In this document: piece after piece, positions 1 through 15,000 of the stretch
Numbering within the stretch: the stretch's first letter is position 1
Layout of the letters: the number at the start of each line of letters is the position of its first letter
NCBI GenBank assembly: GCA_009929525.1
Contig: SAAH01000018.1
Span: 1 to 46,846 of the forward strand
DNA: 46,846 nt
Direction: 5' to 3'
From: Clostridia bacterium
Lineage (GTDB): Bacteria; Bacillota; Clostridia; Lachnospirales; Lachnospiraceae
The notes under the pieces: model-generated
Told to the model about the DNA's origin: nothing
Seen by the model: only the letters and a program-made list of their open reading frames with translations
Database searches by the model: none
Program-made: the position numbers and the translations under genes

Positions 1-2
1 TT

Positions 3-3000
3 CACAATACTGTCTTTTCATTTTTTTCAAAAATAGGACAGATTGGTACTTTAGAAGAAGTTATCTCTTTTGAAATTACATTTTGCGGAAACTCAAGAGT
101 AAGTAAGAGTACATTAAAGTCCACATCAAGGGCAGGAGCAAATGGTGCAACGGCATCTCCTTCTCAAGGTGGAACCATAACGTCCGGAACGCAAGATCCG
201 GACCCTCACCCCGCGGGGAGTGAACGGGGACAGTCAGACCAGCAGGCGGATCGTTCGATCCAGGGTGCAGGAAAGATCGCAGGATCCAATGGTTCATCCA
301 ATGTAAATCCTGGAACTATCAGCAACCTGAGCGGAAACCGCCAGACAGCACAGACGAGCGAAGGAAATATCCAGATCGCAGCAGCCTTTAACTTAAACAT
401 CATGAAGAACATTGCGGCAGCATACATTACAGGCAATCTCGTGATCGAGGCAGTGAAAGATCTGATCATTACTTCCGTGAATCTGACAGAAGCAAAAATC
501 TATGCCAATGCATCTGCAACCCAGTCAAAGATTGGTGTGGGCGCAGCGGTAGCGATCAATATCGTAACTTATGAGAATCTGGCATATGTCGATCAGGCTA
601 AAGTAAAAGCAGAAAACCTGACGATCAAAGCAACGATGCCGGAGGCAGCAGCTACAACAACACCTTCCGCACCAGTACAGGAAAACATCGTTCGGGATAC
701 CGTTGAGAAAGTCATTAAAGATGCACTTAACGAATTGACGGAACAGATGGGACTTTCCACTATCTTTGGTGAGGAGAACTCACAGGCTCTTACCAACATG
801 CTTTCAGAACTTCTGGGAGAGATCACCGGCAAGGCAGCACAGACACTGCTCACCGGAACCGGTCTGGAACAGTTGTTAAACAATGATGTTATGACGAAGC
901 TGGAAGAGAGATTCAATGCACTTCCATCGACATTTGAAGCATGGCTTAAGACTTGTCCGCAGGGAACAAAGACAGCACTTATCAATGTTTTAAAGACAGC
1001 AGTTTTGCAGAACGTATTGAACATGCTGGCACAGCGTGCCCAGTCCTGGCTTACACCAGCAGGTCAGACACCGGGCCAGGGTTCACCATCCGTAGCAAAT
1101 CCAACGGCACCGGTCACATTAGGTGCAGACCTTCAGAAATTAGGTTTGGATACAAAGACAGCTCTTGGGCAGGAGATGCTTTTAATGGCAACGAATCTTT
1201 CCCAGAATCTGTTTGAGGGACTGATCAATGTGAATACATTGAAAACCTATCTGGCAGGCGACATTGTAGCTGATCTTAGAACAAAAGCAGCAAAGATCCT
1301 TCAGGATACAGGAAGGGCACTTTCTACAGCAGCACTTGACAGCTTAAGCTCCTGGCTTGATCTTTCTATTAAACAGAAAGACAAAGGACCTACCCATACA
1401 TTCGTAACACAGGCAATTGCCGGTGCAGGCGCATCCAATGTAGGCGTAGCCGGAAGTGTAGCAATATCAGTGGTAAGTGGAAAGACAAAAGCTTATATCG
1501 GAGATTCTGCTCAGACAGTTGTGGTAGAAAAAGACATGATCATTCAGGCGGATGCTTCACAGAGCGAGGATACAACATCCAGTGCAGCAGTGGGAAGCGA
1601 CGGCAAGGCAGATAAGAATCTGGCAGCCGGAAGTGCTGATACGACCAGTGGGTCTTCAGACATCACGCATCAGGGCAGTACAAACGGAAACCTGGTGATC
1701 GCACCGTCAACAAATGGAGCAGTTACTGCCAGCAAGAATGGCAATAAGGTAACTGTGACAGGAAGTCCGGATGAGGGATATACCCTTGGTTACGTGACTG
1801 CGGCAGTGACATCCACAGGAACCGAAATAACAGTATTAAAAAATGCAAATGGAACTTATGAATTTACGATACCGACAACTCTTGCAGCAGGAGAGACGAT
1901 CACAATCTCTTCCGTATTTGTGGCAGATTTAAAAGATATCGTGATCCGTCCATTAAAGATAACAACAGGAACCGCAACAGCTGTAGACAATACTGTTGGA
2001 TCGATCTTTGTTATCACAGATTCCACCCCGGCTGAATCATCCACTTTCTCAAAAGCGAAGATGAATGACCGTGTGGTTGTACGTGTGGTACCGAAGACAG
2101 GATATCGTCTCAAAGAAGGATCCCTTCAGTTTGTATACACGATCAATAATCAGGAATATGTAAAGAAGATCGTAGTTGTGGAAAATCCTAACACGAACGC
2201 ATATGTATTCTATATGCCGGATGCGATCGTTTCTGTGGAAGCTATATTTGAAGTACTTCCGGCAGGAACACCAGCAGCCACTCAGACTCCGGTTACCAAT
2301 GGAGGAATGAGCGTAGGCGTTGGTGCATCCTTCGCACTTGATGTTGTAGACATGGTGGTAGAGGCTGGTATCGGAAAGAGTCGTCCGGTAAGTGCAGGTT
2401 CTGCAAGCATAACGGCTGAGGGAAGACATTATCGGGAAACTGTATCCGTAGCAGGAACAGACCCTATCTCCGGTGAAAATGCAAGCGGCGTATCCGATGG
2501 CACAACGGGCAGCACTGGCGGTACAACAGGCGGCACAGGAACTACCAGTCAGACAACAGTAAAACCAAAAGACATTTCCGTAGATGCATCTGTAGCGATC
2601 GGATTAAGTGATATTGCTATAAAATCATACCTTTCCAATGGCGCATCTGTTACGACTACCGGAAAATCAGGAGACGGCGACTTTACTATGGAAGCAGTCT
2701 CAAAAGGATATACACTTACACAGGCAAGCGGATTTGCAGCAGGAAGTAAGGCGGCAGTCGGTGCAGCAGTGGCAGTCAATATCGCAGATTCTAAAGTAGA
2801 AGCAATCTTTGAAGGAAATGCAATCGTTAACGGCGATGCAGTGGTCCGCTCTTATACTTACAATGAAGATGACAGCAAAGCTCTGGCAACAGCAGTGGGA
2901 GCTGACATCGAGAGATATCTCAGTAAGTTTAAGACAACAACAGACACGGCAGAATCCAAAACAAACAAAGTCCTCAACGGAGATTACGCAGGACTGAATG

Positions 3001-6000
3001 ATACGAACACAAACAATCAGACAGCATCAGGAATCAACAATCGTCTGAATGAAAACAGCAACAACAGTAATCAAAGCAATACAGATACGAGACAGCAGGC
3101 GAACAATAATCTGTCGATCTCCAGCAATGTACTGAATACACAGCATGTGGCTACAGAGAGTACCGAGCCAGGATCCGGAGCAGGAGATGCATCCTCTACG
3201 GCGAATAAACAGGTATCAACAAATACCACATCAGGTGCAAAGGGACAAAACACCAGTGCACCATCAAACAGCATTCAGGTGGCAGCAGCAGTTGGACTTA
3301 ACATCACAAACCACATTGCAAAAACATTGATCAGCGGAAATCTTGTAGCTCAAAAGTCACTCAGTCTTATCGCAGATAATGATGGCAACTTCAGAACGAT
3401 GGGAAGCGGCGCTACGATGACACTTGGCCGTTCCACATTCTCCATCGCTATGGGCGTGGCAGTATCTGTTAACAACAACAAAGCACATGTGATCATCGCA
3501 GACGCAGATGCAGCGAAAGATGGTATTCAGATCCAGGGAAAAGATGGTGTCGTGATCGATGCGGAACTTACCCAGAATATGGATGGAGAATATCGTGGAT
3601 ATCTTGGAGCACAGGCACTGGCAGGATCCATATCCGGTCAGACCCAGGGTGCTATCGCAGGAGCTATAGCAGTTTTAGTATCCCATGCAGATACAAAAGT
3701 AAATGTAGGGAATTATGCTAAGATCACTGGCGGCGATATCCGGATCAGCGCATCTGATAAGAGTAAACTGGCGATCCGTGCAGGCGGGATCTCCATTGCG
3801 AAAAACGCAAAGGTTGGCGTTGGCGCATCTTTCGCATTTATATATGCTCAAAATGGTGTGACAGCGAAGATCGGTGACAATGTTTCCCTCACAGGAAATA
3901 CCCTCACCATCACAGCCGAAAAACGTAAAGTTGACTTCTCAGATTATGAGAATCAGTTTGGACTTGATAACCTTTTGACAGATTCCACTGGTGCAACAGA
4001 TGTGGATCCGTCAGAAAAAGGCATCATCGATATGAAGAAGAACCAGGGAACAGATGCAGGTTATACGATCAGCATCAACCTCAGTACAGATACAATCCTT
4101 GACAGTATTGATCTTCTGAACTTCCTTTCATCCACCAACTATTACGCCGAAGCAATTTCCGGTGCAGTATCGGGAGGAGCAGGATCCTTCTCAGGAGCAG
4201 GATCATTTGCTATGATATTCTTCTTTAACACGACGAGTGCCCTTATAGGAAAAAATGTAGTCATCAATCTTACAGGCGATATGGAAGTGAAGGCATTGGC
4301 CGACACAACAGCAAGAATCATTGCCGGTTCTTTATCCGCAAGCTCATCCAATATAGGCGCAGGGATCACTCTCGGATTCTTATTGAATGATGACCTTGTA
4401 CTGGCACAGGTTGGTGAAGGAACGACAGTCAACGCAGACGGTTCCTATACACAAAAAGCAGAATCAACATCAGATATCCTTGTGGTCGCTGTGGCAGCAG
4501 CAGTTGCAGCAGGCGGCGGGCAAACATCCATTGGAGGTACGCTGGATGCTATCGTACTTCAAAATGAAGTGATCGCAAGAGTAGATGATAACGTAACGAT
4601 AAATGCAAATGGTGATGTTTTGATCCATGCAGGTTTTGATTCTAATCTGATCCTGGTAGCAGCAAGCATATCAGGAACAACAGGTCAGACGGCAGTGGGC
4701 GGGACCATCAATGTGATCGTTACACAGGGCGCAGTAAGAGCTCTCCTTGGAAATGGCGTTCATATTACAGCAAAAAATGGTGACCTTACTCTCAGCGCAG
4801 CAACAAAAGAAAAGATGATCAGCGTCCTTGCAAGTGCATCCGCAAGCAGCGGAGGAAGCGTAGCAGGAGTGATCAGTGTATTCGTATCAGGCAGCACAAC
4901 TCAGGCGAAGGCAGGAAAAGTGATCCTTACAGCAGGCAAAGATGTGAATATCTTAGCTGATGCCCAGACAAAGATGCTTATCATCAATGCATCACTTTCA
5001 GCCAGCGGACAAAATGCAGTTGGTATGACAGTCAGCGTTAACGTACTGAATCGTGTCATCGAAGCAATCCTTGGCGGCGGTTCTGTTGTAAAGGCAGACG
5101 GCAATGTACTGATCCAGGCACTGGCAAAAGAACAGATCCTTATGGTGATCTTCACCGCAGGAGCATCTGCACAGTTAGCAATCGCCGGAAATGTTCCGGT
5201 TGTAGTGAACCAAAGCAGTGTTCGTGCCGAGATCACAGATGGAAACAGCAACAATATCACAAAAGTTACCGCAGGAGATTCTATCGGCGTGATCGCTGAT
5301 GCATCATCCGGCAATTATTTCATAGCAGGCGGATTGGCAGGCTCCGGAAGCACAGCAGTGGGAGCAACCATATCAACAGCAGTTGTGAATAATACAGTAA
5401 AATCTCTGGTAGGAAGTTTTGCACAGCTTGTATCACTGGCTGTTTCATCTTCCACAGGTATCCAGATACCAAACAGAGAAGAAAAAAGAAAAGGCGTTGT
5501 AGTTTATGCAAATGCACAGGAAGATATCATCATGGTATCTATCGGAGCAGCAGCCAGTGGGTCAACAGCAGTCAGTGGTGTGATCAATACACTGGTCGTG
5601 AAGAATGTGATCCAGGCTTCCGTAAGAGAACATGGCACCATCAGTGCAGGCACCAAGGATGACGGCACCAGTCTTGACGATGCCGACCCTGACCCGGCCA
5701 GTGTAAGCATACAGGCAAAGGACGACACCATGCTTATCAATCTTGCAGGCTCGCTTGCAGCAAGTGGAAGCGTTGGTGTGGGAGCAACTGTAGTTGTTCT
5801 GGTATTTAACAAAGAGGTAAAGGCAAGCGCGGATACAGACAGAATCTATGCAGCCGGTGATGTAAGTGTCACAAGCGATGCAAAAGATGATCTGTGGCTT
5901 CTCGCTATCACTTTCGCAGCAAGCGGAAGCGTAGGCGTTGCAGGCGGCGTGAACACTCTGGTATTCCAGAATGCAGTCAATGCTTATTTGGCAGGAATCG

Positions 6001-9000
6001 TAAAAGCAGGCGGTAAGGTCCATGTACACGCAGGTTCTGACAGCAGACTGATCAATGTGGCAGCAGCAGTAGGAGCAGGCGGAACAGCAGGAGTTACCGG
6101 CGTAGCAGTCGTTACTTACTTCTATAATGAGACAGTTGCATATGTGAAAGCAAATGCAGCCATCCAGGCAAAAGGTGATGTAACGATCGAAGCAATCTCA
6201 AGAGAGTTCGTAACATCCGATGCAGCAGGAGCCAGTGGCGCTGGAACTGCAGCAGTAGGCGGTACACTCGATGTGGTTGTAACGAAAGTTGTAACAAAAG
6301 CCTACACAGAAAATGGCGTTTCCATCGAAGGAAACAACATTTCCGTGAAAGCAGATGATAAGTACGAATTGATCGCAGTAGTTGGAACTGTAGCTGTCGG
6401 TGGAGTTGCAGGTGTGGGTGTCAGTGTATTGACGACCGTATCCTATAACACAGTAACGGCAGAGATAGGAACCAATAATGTGATCAGGGCAGCACATGAT
6501 GTATCCGTAACAGCAGCTTCCAACCGTAAGGTGCAGGCATATGTTCTGACAGCCGGCGGCGGGCAGGTAGGCGTATCCGGTTCCGTAGCAGTTGTAGTAG
6601 CCGGAAGTCTCCTCTCAGAAGACGCACACAACGGAATCTACGCATCAAATGAAAAAGACGGCGAGACAATGTCAGCAATGGATCCTCAGACACAGGTAGA
6701 TGGATCATTTGCAGCAGCACATCCGGCAGCTTCGGATAATAAGCCTAAGGAAAGCCTGACAGACCTTCTCGCAAGTGACGGCGAAAGTGCTGAAGATATG
6801 GCCAATAAAGGAAATGGCAACAAGGGATATGACGAGTATGGTCAGAATACTTCAGGAGACAAAACCGCCAACACAGATAACATGAATGATGGGACTTACG
6901 ATGAAACAGCAGATGGAATCAGAAAAGATGGAGCAACAGGTGCCATCATAGGCGGAACCCAGCTGGAAGATACTACTACAGCAGTGATCCGTACCGGTTC
7001 CACAGTTACAGCAGGAAATGATATATCTGTTACATCAGATGATCAGCTGAATGCTTACATGGTAAGCGGAACATTGGCAGTCGGCGTGTATGCAGGAGTC
7101 GGTGTTGGTGTTACCGTAGCAGTCTTATATTCAAATGTTCAGGCAGTTGTTGAGAGCAATGTGACCCTGAAGGCAGGCAGAGATATCCTTATCCATGCAG
7201 CATCAGGATCCACTCCAGCCCAAAAGCCTGAGATGGAATTTACAGGAAAAGATGAACAAAGCAACAGCAATACGATCGATACAAGTGCGATTGATACACA
7301 GGTGAAAGATTCAGCATCTGATAACGAAGCAGCTACTTCAAGTACATCCACCATATTCCTGGTAGGCGTAGTTGGAAGCGGCGGTATCGCAGGTGTATCT
7401 GTAAGTGTGGCAACTCTGATCGTTATGACAAAGAGCTATGCACTTATGGCAGGAAATATCATCGGAGCACGCAATGTGACGATCGAAGCAAATATGAGCT
7501 ATGGAACAGTTCTTACGATCACCCTGGCAGCAGCCGGCGGAGTAGTAGGAGCAAATGGAACTGCAGCGGTTACTTACTTTGAAGGAAGACAGGAAGCCGG
7601 CATCGCAGGAACAGCAAGACTTTCCAATATCACAGGAACCATCACGGTACGTGGAAATGGCACAACCAATGCAACAGCCATTTCAACAGCAGTTGCAGGA
7701 GGCGCAACAGCAGTAAATGTCCTCATCGCACTGGCGATCAACAGAAGCCGTTTTGATACTTATATTGGTCAGGGCGTTGTCATCACTGAGTCTGATCAGG
7801 CAGCGATCAACATGGATACAAAACTGAAAGCAGATGCAAGTGCAGGTATCGTAAGCGCTGCTATCGGTGGAACAGGTGTAGGAGTATCCGTAGCCATCGC
7901 TATCAATCGTCCGGAAGCTTATACGTATATCGGATTTTCACCGGCAGATCAAAGTGTGACAGGTTCCATGGGAAGCGGCGGACATATCACCGTGAATACA
8001 GTTTCCATTAAGAATCATGTGGACGGAACAACAAAAGTTGCAGGACTTGGAGTGGCAGGCGGCGGTGTAGCAGTCAATGGTGCGGTAGCATTAGCATTTA
8101 ATCGGATCAAAGGCTATGCGGCGATCAATAAGATGAATGTGACAGCACTGGGAGATATACTGATCCAGGCAACGATGGATGGCGACACTTTATGTGTCAG
8201 TGCATCAGTCGTAGCAGGTAGTGTAGCAGTAGGTGCAACGGTTGCTTTGGCTCAGTTAAAGAGTGAAAACAAAGCATTCGCAGATACCACAGGATGTCAG
8301 ATCAAAGCCAGAAACCTTACAGTACTTGCAGGAACAAAAGAGAATCCATATGACAGTGAGACACTGACAACAGTAATCACAGGAGCAGCTGGAGGAACAG
8401 CAGTAGCAGTAAACTTCGCAGTAGCACTCAACAGTGCCGCAAACCGCGCAGTAGTGACCGGAGAGTATGGAAATGGAACCGGAAATGGCCTTATCGTAGA
8501 GAATCTTCTTTCTATCCAGGCAAATGGACGCACCAAATCCTATGCGATCTCGGCAAATGCAGGCGGCGGTCTGATAGTAGCAAATGTGGCTATGGTATGG
8601 GCAACCATACAGAGTATCCAGGAAGCATTGCTTACCGGAACGGATGAGATCAATGTGGGTGGACTTCTCGTAACATCTGTACAGAATTCTTCTGATACAA
8701 AGGGAAATGCAGTTACGATCAATGTCCGCGGAGATGCGTCCAGGGATGACAGCTACGTAGAAAAAAATATAGTATTTGAGACCATGGCAGAAGCCTATAT
8801 TTTCTCAGCTTCCGCAGGTCAGGTAACGATAACAGCCAACACGGCAGTAGCTACCGCAGATGCCACATCAAGAGCGAAAGTCAGTGCAGCAAGAATGACC
8901 GTGAGAACTTATGCAGGAACAATCTCAGGAACAGAACTTGAAAAACTGGCTATGGGATCAATGATCGTAAAGAACACTGCATCCTCCATCGCAAAGGCAC

Positions 9001-12000
9001 ATGTGGATAATCTTTCCTTGAGTTTTTATTCGATAGGATTGATGGTAGGATTTGCTTATGCAAAAGGAACTTTTGAAGCGATTCTTGGAAGTACAGGCGA
9101 GATCCATACAGAAGGAAACCTGACCGTAGACAATACCTATGATGCAACAGCCGAAACGATCCTTACCCCATCACTTAGTGGTATCAATGCAAGCTATGCA
9201 TCAGTGGGAGTTAATCTAGCTCTTGCAGATGTATCCACAAAAGCAAACACCGGTATCGATGGAAATGGAAAAATCTATGCAAAAGCAGCAAATGTATCAG
9301 CTACAGGAACTGCATATGCTCATGCAAAAGTAGTGGAACCGGTATTGAGAATTGCTGGAGCAAGCGTGGCAGCGAATTCATCTACCGCACTTTTGAAAGC
9401 TATTCAAAAGACTTTTGTAACAGGAACAGATATCATAGCAGATTCTTTCACCATGACCTCATATTTTAACAAGGGAAGGACAGAAGGCGCCCTTGCAGAA
9501 CTTGGAGGAAATGGCGGGAAAGTCACTTTGATCGGAGCAGAAGCAAACGTAGCAGTAGCTGAGATCACTGCAGAAAACAAAGCTTATACCGAAAATGCCG
9601 GATTTAACCTTACAGGTGACATGACGGTGAAGAATGAAAGTACATCCTATGCGAAAGCAGATCTTGTAAAATCCAATGCAGAAGTTGGTTTTGCAGGTGT
9701 CGGAGTCAACGTATTGACAGCAAACGCAAAGGGAACCTTTACTTCCATCGTAGATATCGGTAATAAGAGTATCAAAGCAGGCAAGATCACTATCACAACG
9801 ACTTATCATGCAAAAGCTGAAGCAGCTACCATGCAGCCGGGATTCGGTATCACCGCACAGGCCGCAAACCTGACAGTGAACACAGCAAACGCATCGATGG
9901 CACCAAGTGCAGAAGCCGCCCTCAGGGGAAATGGTACTGTAACAGCCACCGGTGAAGTGAAGATCGGTGTATATGGAAACGGTCAGGCAATTGCAAAACT
10001 TAGCGATCCTGAGATCAGTATCAGCGGGATCAAGATAGGCGTAAACCAGGTGAAAGCTGTACTTGAAGCAGTTCAGAAGGCATATCTTGGATCAGTGATC
10101 CTGAATGCAGGAACAAATAAAGTAACCGTTGAATCTGAATTCAACAAAGCAGTAAATGGTGTAACACCGGACGGAGCAAAAGCAAGTGTAGGAGATCAGA
10201 CACTTGTAAATGCAAGTTTCTATAGTGCCTATGTGAGTGTTGCTACAGCAAATGCCAATGTTACAGGAGAGGCATATGCTGATGGTACAGTGATCCAGGC
10301 AGGCGATATCAACATCACCAGTATTGGAACATCCATCGCAAGGGCAGAGAAAGGCAATCCGTTACTGAATATAGGTTTGGCAGGCATCGGAGTTCTTGTT
10401 ATGAATGCAGATGCAGCAGGTACCTACAGAGCATACTGGAAGACAATACAAAACACGATATCACAGGCAGCTAATGTGACTATCAAGACAGCATATACCA
10501 GCAATGCTTATGCAGTGACCGTACAGCCTAAGGGAGGTCTTGGTGCATCACTTATTAATGTCGATACGAATACTGCCAGAGCTACTTCTTCCACAAAGGG
10601 TGAGGCAGCCATCACAGGCGGCGGAACCATTAAGGCAGCAAGTACAACAGTTGAAGTTGACGGAGAAGCGGAGGCGAGAGCCGAGATCGCTGATCCACAG
10701 ATTTCAGTGACAGGTACATCAATTTCGGCTAATACAGTTTATGCAGAAGTAAAAGCAGAGCAAAAAGCATATGTAAAAGACGCAGTCCTGAAACTTACAG
10801 GAAACCTTAATGTCATATCCAGACTGAATGAAGGCAAAGGCTATACAGCAGTTGCATCTCCTGGAGATCAGACATTTGGTGAGGTAAGCTTGAAGAGTGC
10901 AGTAACAAATGTTGCAGAGGCTACCAACAAGGCATCAGGAATTGCTTATATAGAAAATGCCTCTGTCAGTGGAAGCAATGTGATCACAGTAAAGAGTGTG
11001 GGAACATCAAAAGCAATCGCAAGCAAAGGCGGCACAACAGCTTCCTTCGGTATCAAAGGTATCGGTATCCTTGTTATGAGAGCATATGCTCAGGGTATCT
11101 TCAAGGCATACATGATCGAAAATACAGCAGGAAAATCAATCGAAGCAAATAAGATCGATGTGCTTGTCAACTATGTAAGCGATGCATTTGCAATTTCCTC
11201 ACAGCCAACCAGCAGTGTTAAGATATCACTGGTAAGCGGCAATGCAAACGTAGCGTTCGCTGAGGCTAAGACTGAAGCAGAAGCCTACATTACAGCAAAT
11301 CAGCTTGTAAAAGCACAAAATAATATTACTGTGAAGGTAGAAGGAAGCAATACAGCCAAAGCTGAGATTCAGGCAGTCAATGTATCAATCTCCGGACTCA
11401 ATCTGGCGATCAATCTGGTAACAGCTCTTGTATCTTCAACGCAGAGAGCATTTATCAGTGGCAGCGGTCGAAATGATGCAGGTGTGATATCTGTGAATGG
11501 AAGTGTTTATGTACAGTCACTTCTTAACAAAGCATCAGCGACTGCAAAGGGCGGATCCAATGGTGGTACCGTTGAAATCTCTATCGTTGGCGGATCTGTA
11601 TCCAGCGTAACAGCAAAGGCATACGTTTCAAGTAAAGCGTATATCCAGGATGCAGTAGTAAAAGCTGCGAATAAGGTTGAAGTAAAAGCGACAGCAGTTT
11701 CGACAGTGAATGCTGCAGTAGAATCACCTGACTTTAGTCTCGGACTTGTGACTGCGCAGATCGTAGAAGTACATTCTGACTCTTATGACACAGTCCTTGC
11801 CTATATCGGATATGCAGGAGCAGGCAGTTTTGTGGAAGCAAAACAGGTGGATGTACTTGCAGTAAGCACCAGCACAGTGAATGCAACAGGCAGTGCACCG
11901 GCAGTAAGTATTGCACTTGCAGATGGAAGCAGCGTTCAGGCGATCGCTGAAGCAGCAAAGGCTGGAACAAAAGTAACAAAAGCATATATTGATGCCGGAT

Positions 12001-15000
12001 GTATCGTTCGTGCACTGGGTCTTGAGTCTGATGCATATCATAACCTGAATGTAAAAGCAGAATCCAGTCTCACAGTAACGGCAAGTGCAAATAAGAGCAC
12101 AAGTATAGGTGCGATTTCTCTTGGTGAATATGATATCGAAACGAAGATAGGAACCACAGAGACAGCAGCTTATATCAACGGCGAAGCATTTGCAATAGAC
12201 GATATCAATATCAGTGCAAAAGATTATATCAAAGCAACATCATCAGCAGAGGTGGTTAACGGCGGCTTGATCGCAACGGGAACTTCCAAAGCCGGCAATA
12301 CAGTAACAAAACAGAATGCATGGGTTGGAATCGGAAATAATGCCTACGTTTATGCTTACGGGATCATTACTGCCGAAGCAAAAACGGAGTCCAGCTTAAG
12401 TTCCACGATAGGTGCAGGAGACTATGGTCTTGGCATCAAGTCAAAAATATATGCATTCAACACTCTGAAACGTGTCACAGAGGCAAGGATAGGAGATCAC
12501 GCACAGATTACTTCCGTATATGGAAATATCATCATCCGTGCACTTGCAGCAAAAGCAGCGATCAGTACTATAGCCAGAGGCTATGCCGGATCTGCATATA
12601 CAGCAGGCGGACCAAAAGCAGTAATTGACTACACCTCCAATGTAAAGACACAGGTTGGAAATGGCACCACAATAAAGGCTGTCTACGGACAGATCGAGAT
12701 CCTTGCAGAGGCAAACAGCGATCTATACGCATACGCTTATAGAAAAGCAGCAGCCATAGCAGGAAGCAACACCAGTGATGCAACGATCACCAGCAGGGAG
12801 ACGGTACAGGTACTTATCAATGAGAATGGTTCAGCCAAGACTACGATCCTCGGTGAGGATACAAGGATTGGTGCGTATATCGTATCTCAGAAGCTTCATG
12901 CTTATTCCGTATCCTATACAGCAGCAGCGGGTTCCAACACAAGGGCAAATGCAACGATCACAGAGTACAACACCCTTGATGTGAAGATCGGCAATGCATA
13001 TGTTGGCGGAATCGAAACTCTGAATATTGAAGCGATCGTTGAGAACTTCAGTTTGAAGAGCCAGTCTTACTCAGAAATCGTGGGTGTGACAGGAAAAGTT
13101 TACTCTTACTCTACTATCAATGGCTATAATCATACAAACATCGTGATCGGTTCAAATGCGGAACTGGCAGGAAAGGTTATCTCCATCATCGCCAGTGCAC
13201 CGGCCATCGTAGAAGGAACGGTTAACCGCAACTCTACTGCGATAGCAAATACGATCGTAGAAAAAGTATGGACGAAGGTAAAGACAGTCATAGAAAAGAT
13301 CGTGGATAAAGTAAGCAAGATTCCATTCATCGGATGGCTGATAAAGAAAATCGTAAAGAAAATTGTACAATGGATTGATGTACTGGTAGAAAAAGTATTG
13401 TATTCAGATGCTGAGGCATATAAGCATGGAACATTTACCAACGGCGGCGACATCGCATTCAATGGCAGTGCCCACATTGGCGGAGGTTCAGCAGGAACAT
13501 TTATCGACATTCTGGATGCAGACGGTTCCATTTACTTTGCGGGACTGGATTCTTCTATCAACAAAGGCAATCTGATAGCAGTGAACCATGTGAAAAAGAC
13601 AATTACCATCAATCAGCTTTTCAATAATGATGTAGGAACCTTCAACATGAGTGCTGATCTGGGTAATATCAGCGGAAGAGGAACTATCTATGGTAATTCC
13701 TATCTGCCAAATGTAAACGTGGTCAATCATTCAGACTATGCATTGATCCTCAAAGATATTCAACTGATCAATGCCGGAATACAGGCACCAAATATCAATA
13801 CAAATGCAGCTGGAAACGATACGTTTGGTATGAGCTTTGGAGAAGAGATCCCGAGACTTACGATCACCTCTTTGAATGGAACCGATGTGACATTTGGAAT
13901 CGGCAAAAACAGAGAGACAGATCTTGGTGAAGGAATCCTTACGATATACCTGAATGGCGGAAGCCTTTACACAGAAAAAGCAGCTACAAGAAGCAATGAC
14001 GGCGATGCCTTTGTTGCAGCCAATAAACTGTATGTGTATGGAGCATCCCAGATAGGAAAAGATATCAACAATCCGTTCAGGGCATATATCTTCGAGTTAA
14101 GTTCATTCCAGGCAATAAGCGGAGTTTCACTGGAGATACCGGAACGGAAAAATATCGTGGTCATGAATGCAGATGGAAGCATCTATGCAGAACTGACACT
14201 GGTAAAAGTCTGGATGACGGATGCTCAGATGAAAGCAAATGAAGGAAAACTTCAGGCATCTTTGAACCTGGATCAGATCATAGCAGGAAAAGACATTCGC
14301 CTGAATATGATGGTTCCACAAAGCTTTAGTGCAGGAAGAAGTACTGGAGAATCTTATGAGATCACAGTTCCAAGAAGTCATATGCAGTTTGTGAGTGCAG
14401 TAGTATCCGAAGAACTGACCAAAGTAGCGATCACGCAAAATGGTGTGGAGACACAGTACTGGCTGAACGCAGAAGGAATGATCTATCATAAGACCGAAGA
14501 CTTTACCTTCAATGCCAGGGATTACATTGTAAATGAAGAAGGCAGCATGGTAACCTATTTACTTCCAAATGGTGCAACAGTCATCGTTGACAAAGCAACT
14601 GGAAAACTTCTTAAAGTCGTACAGTTACATTACAACGACGAAGATATCGACTACGGTGGAATCTATGATTTTACCAATATGGAAGTAGTAGATAACAACG
14701 GAAAGATTACGATCACGATCACCGGAAGCGGAGCAGAATATGATCAGAAGATCACTTTTGATGAAAATGGAGTAGCTTACATGGCAGTTGGTGTCAATGG
14801 AGTTACCACATACATCGAATCAGGAAGTGACCTTGGATGGATGCTTCCGAATGGTATCAAGATATTCTACAAACAGGCATTCGTGGATCAAATCACAAAT
14901 GAAGTGGTAGAAGGTAAGGTTATCAAGATCGATGGTACAGACCGCTGGTTGCTGCTTGACGAAACCCTCAATGAGGATCCTGATTATCTGTATCATGTGG

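Noticed and set aside
402-404. ATG 402 as the adhesin start
   Set aside because: The frame is open upstream to the window edge, no ribosome binding site precedes it, and upstream codons already encode linker and repeat-core sequence.
402-13110. CRISPR-like or DNA-level tandem array in the repetitive adhesin region
   Set aside because: Repeats are protein-level and degenerate; no regularly spaced identical DNA repeats with unique spacers were seen.
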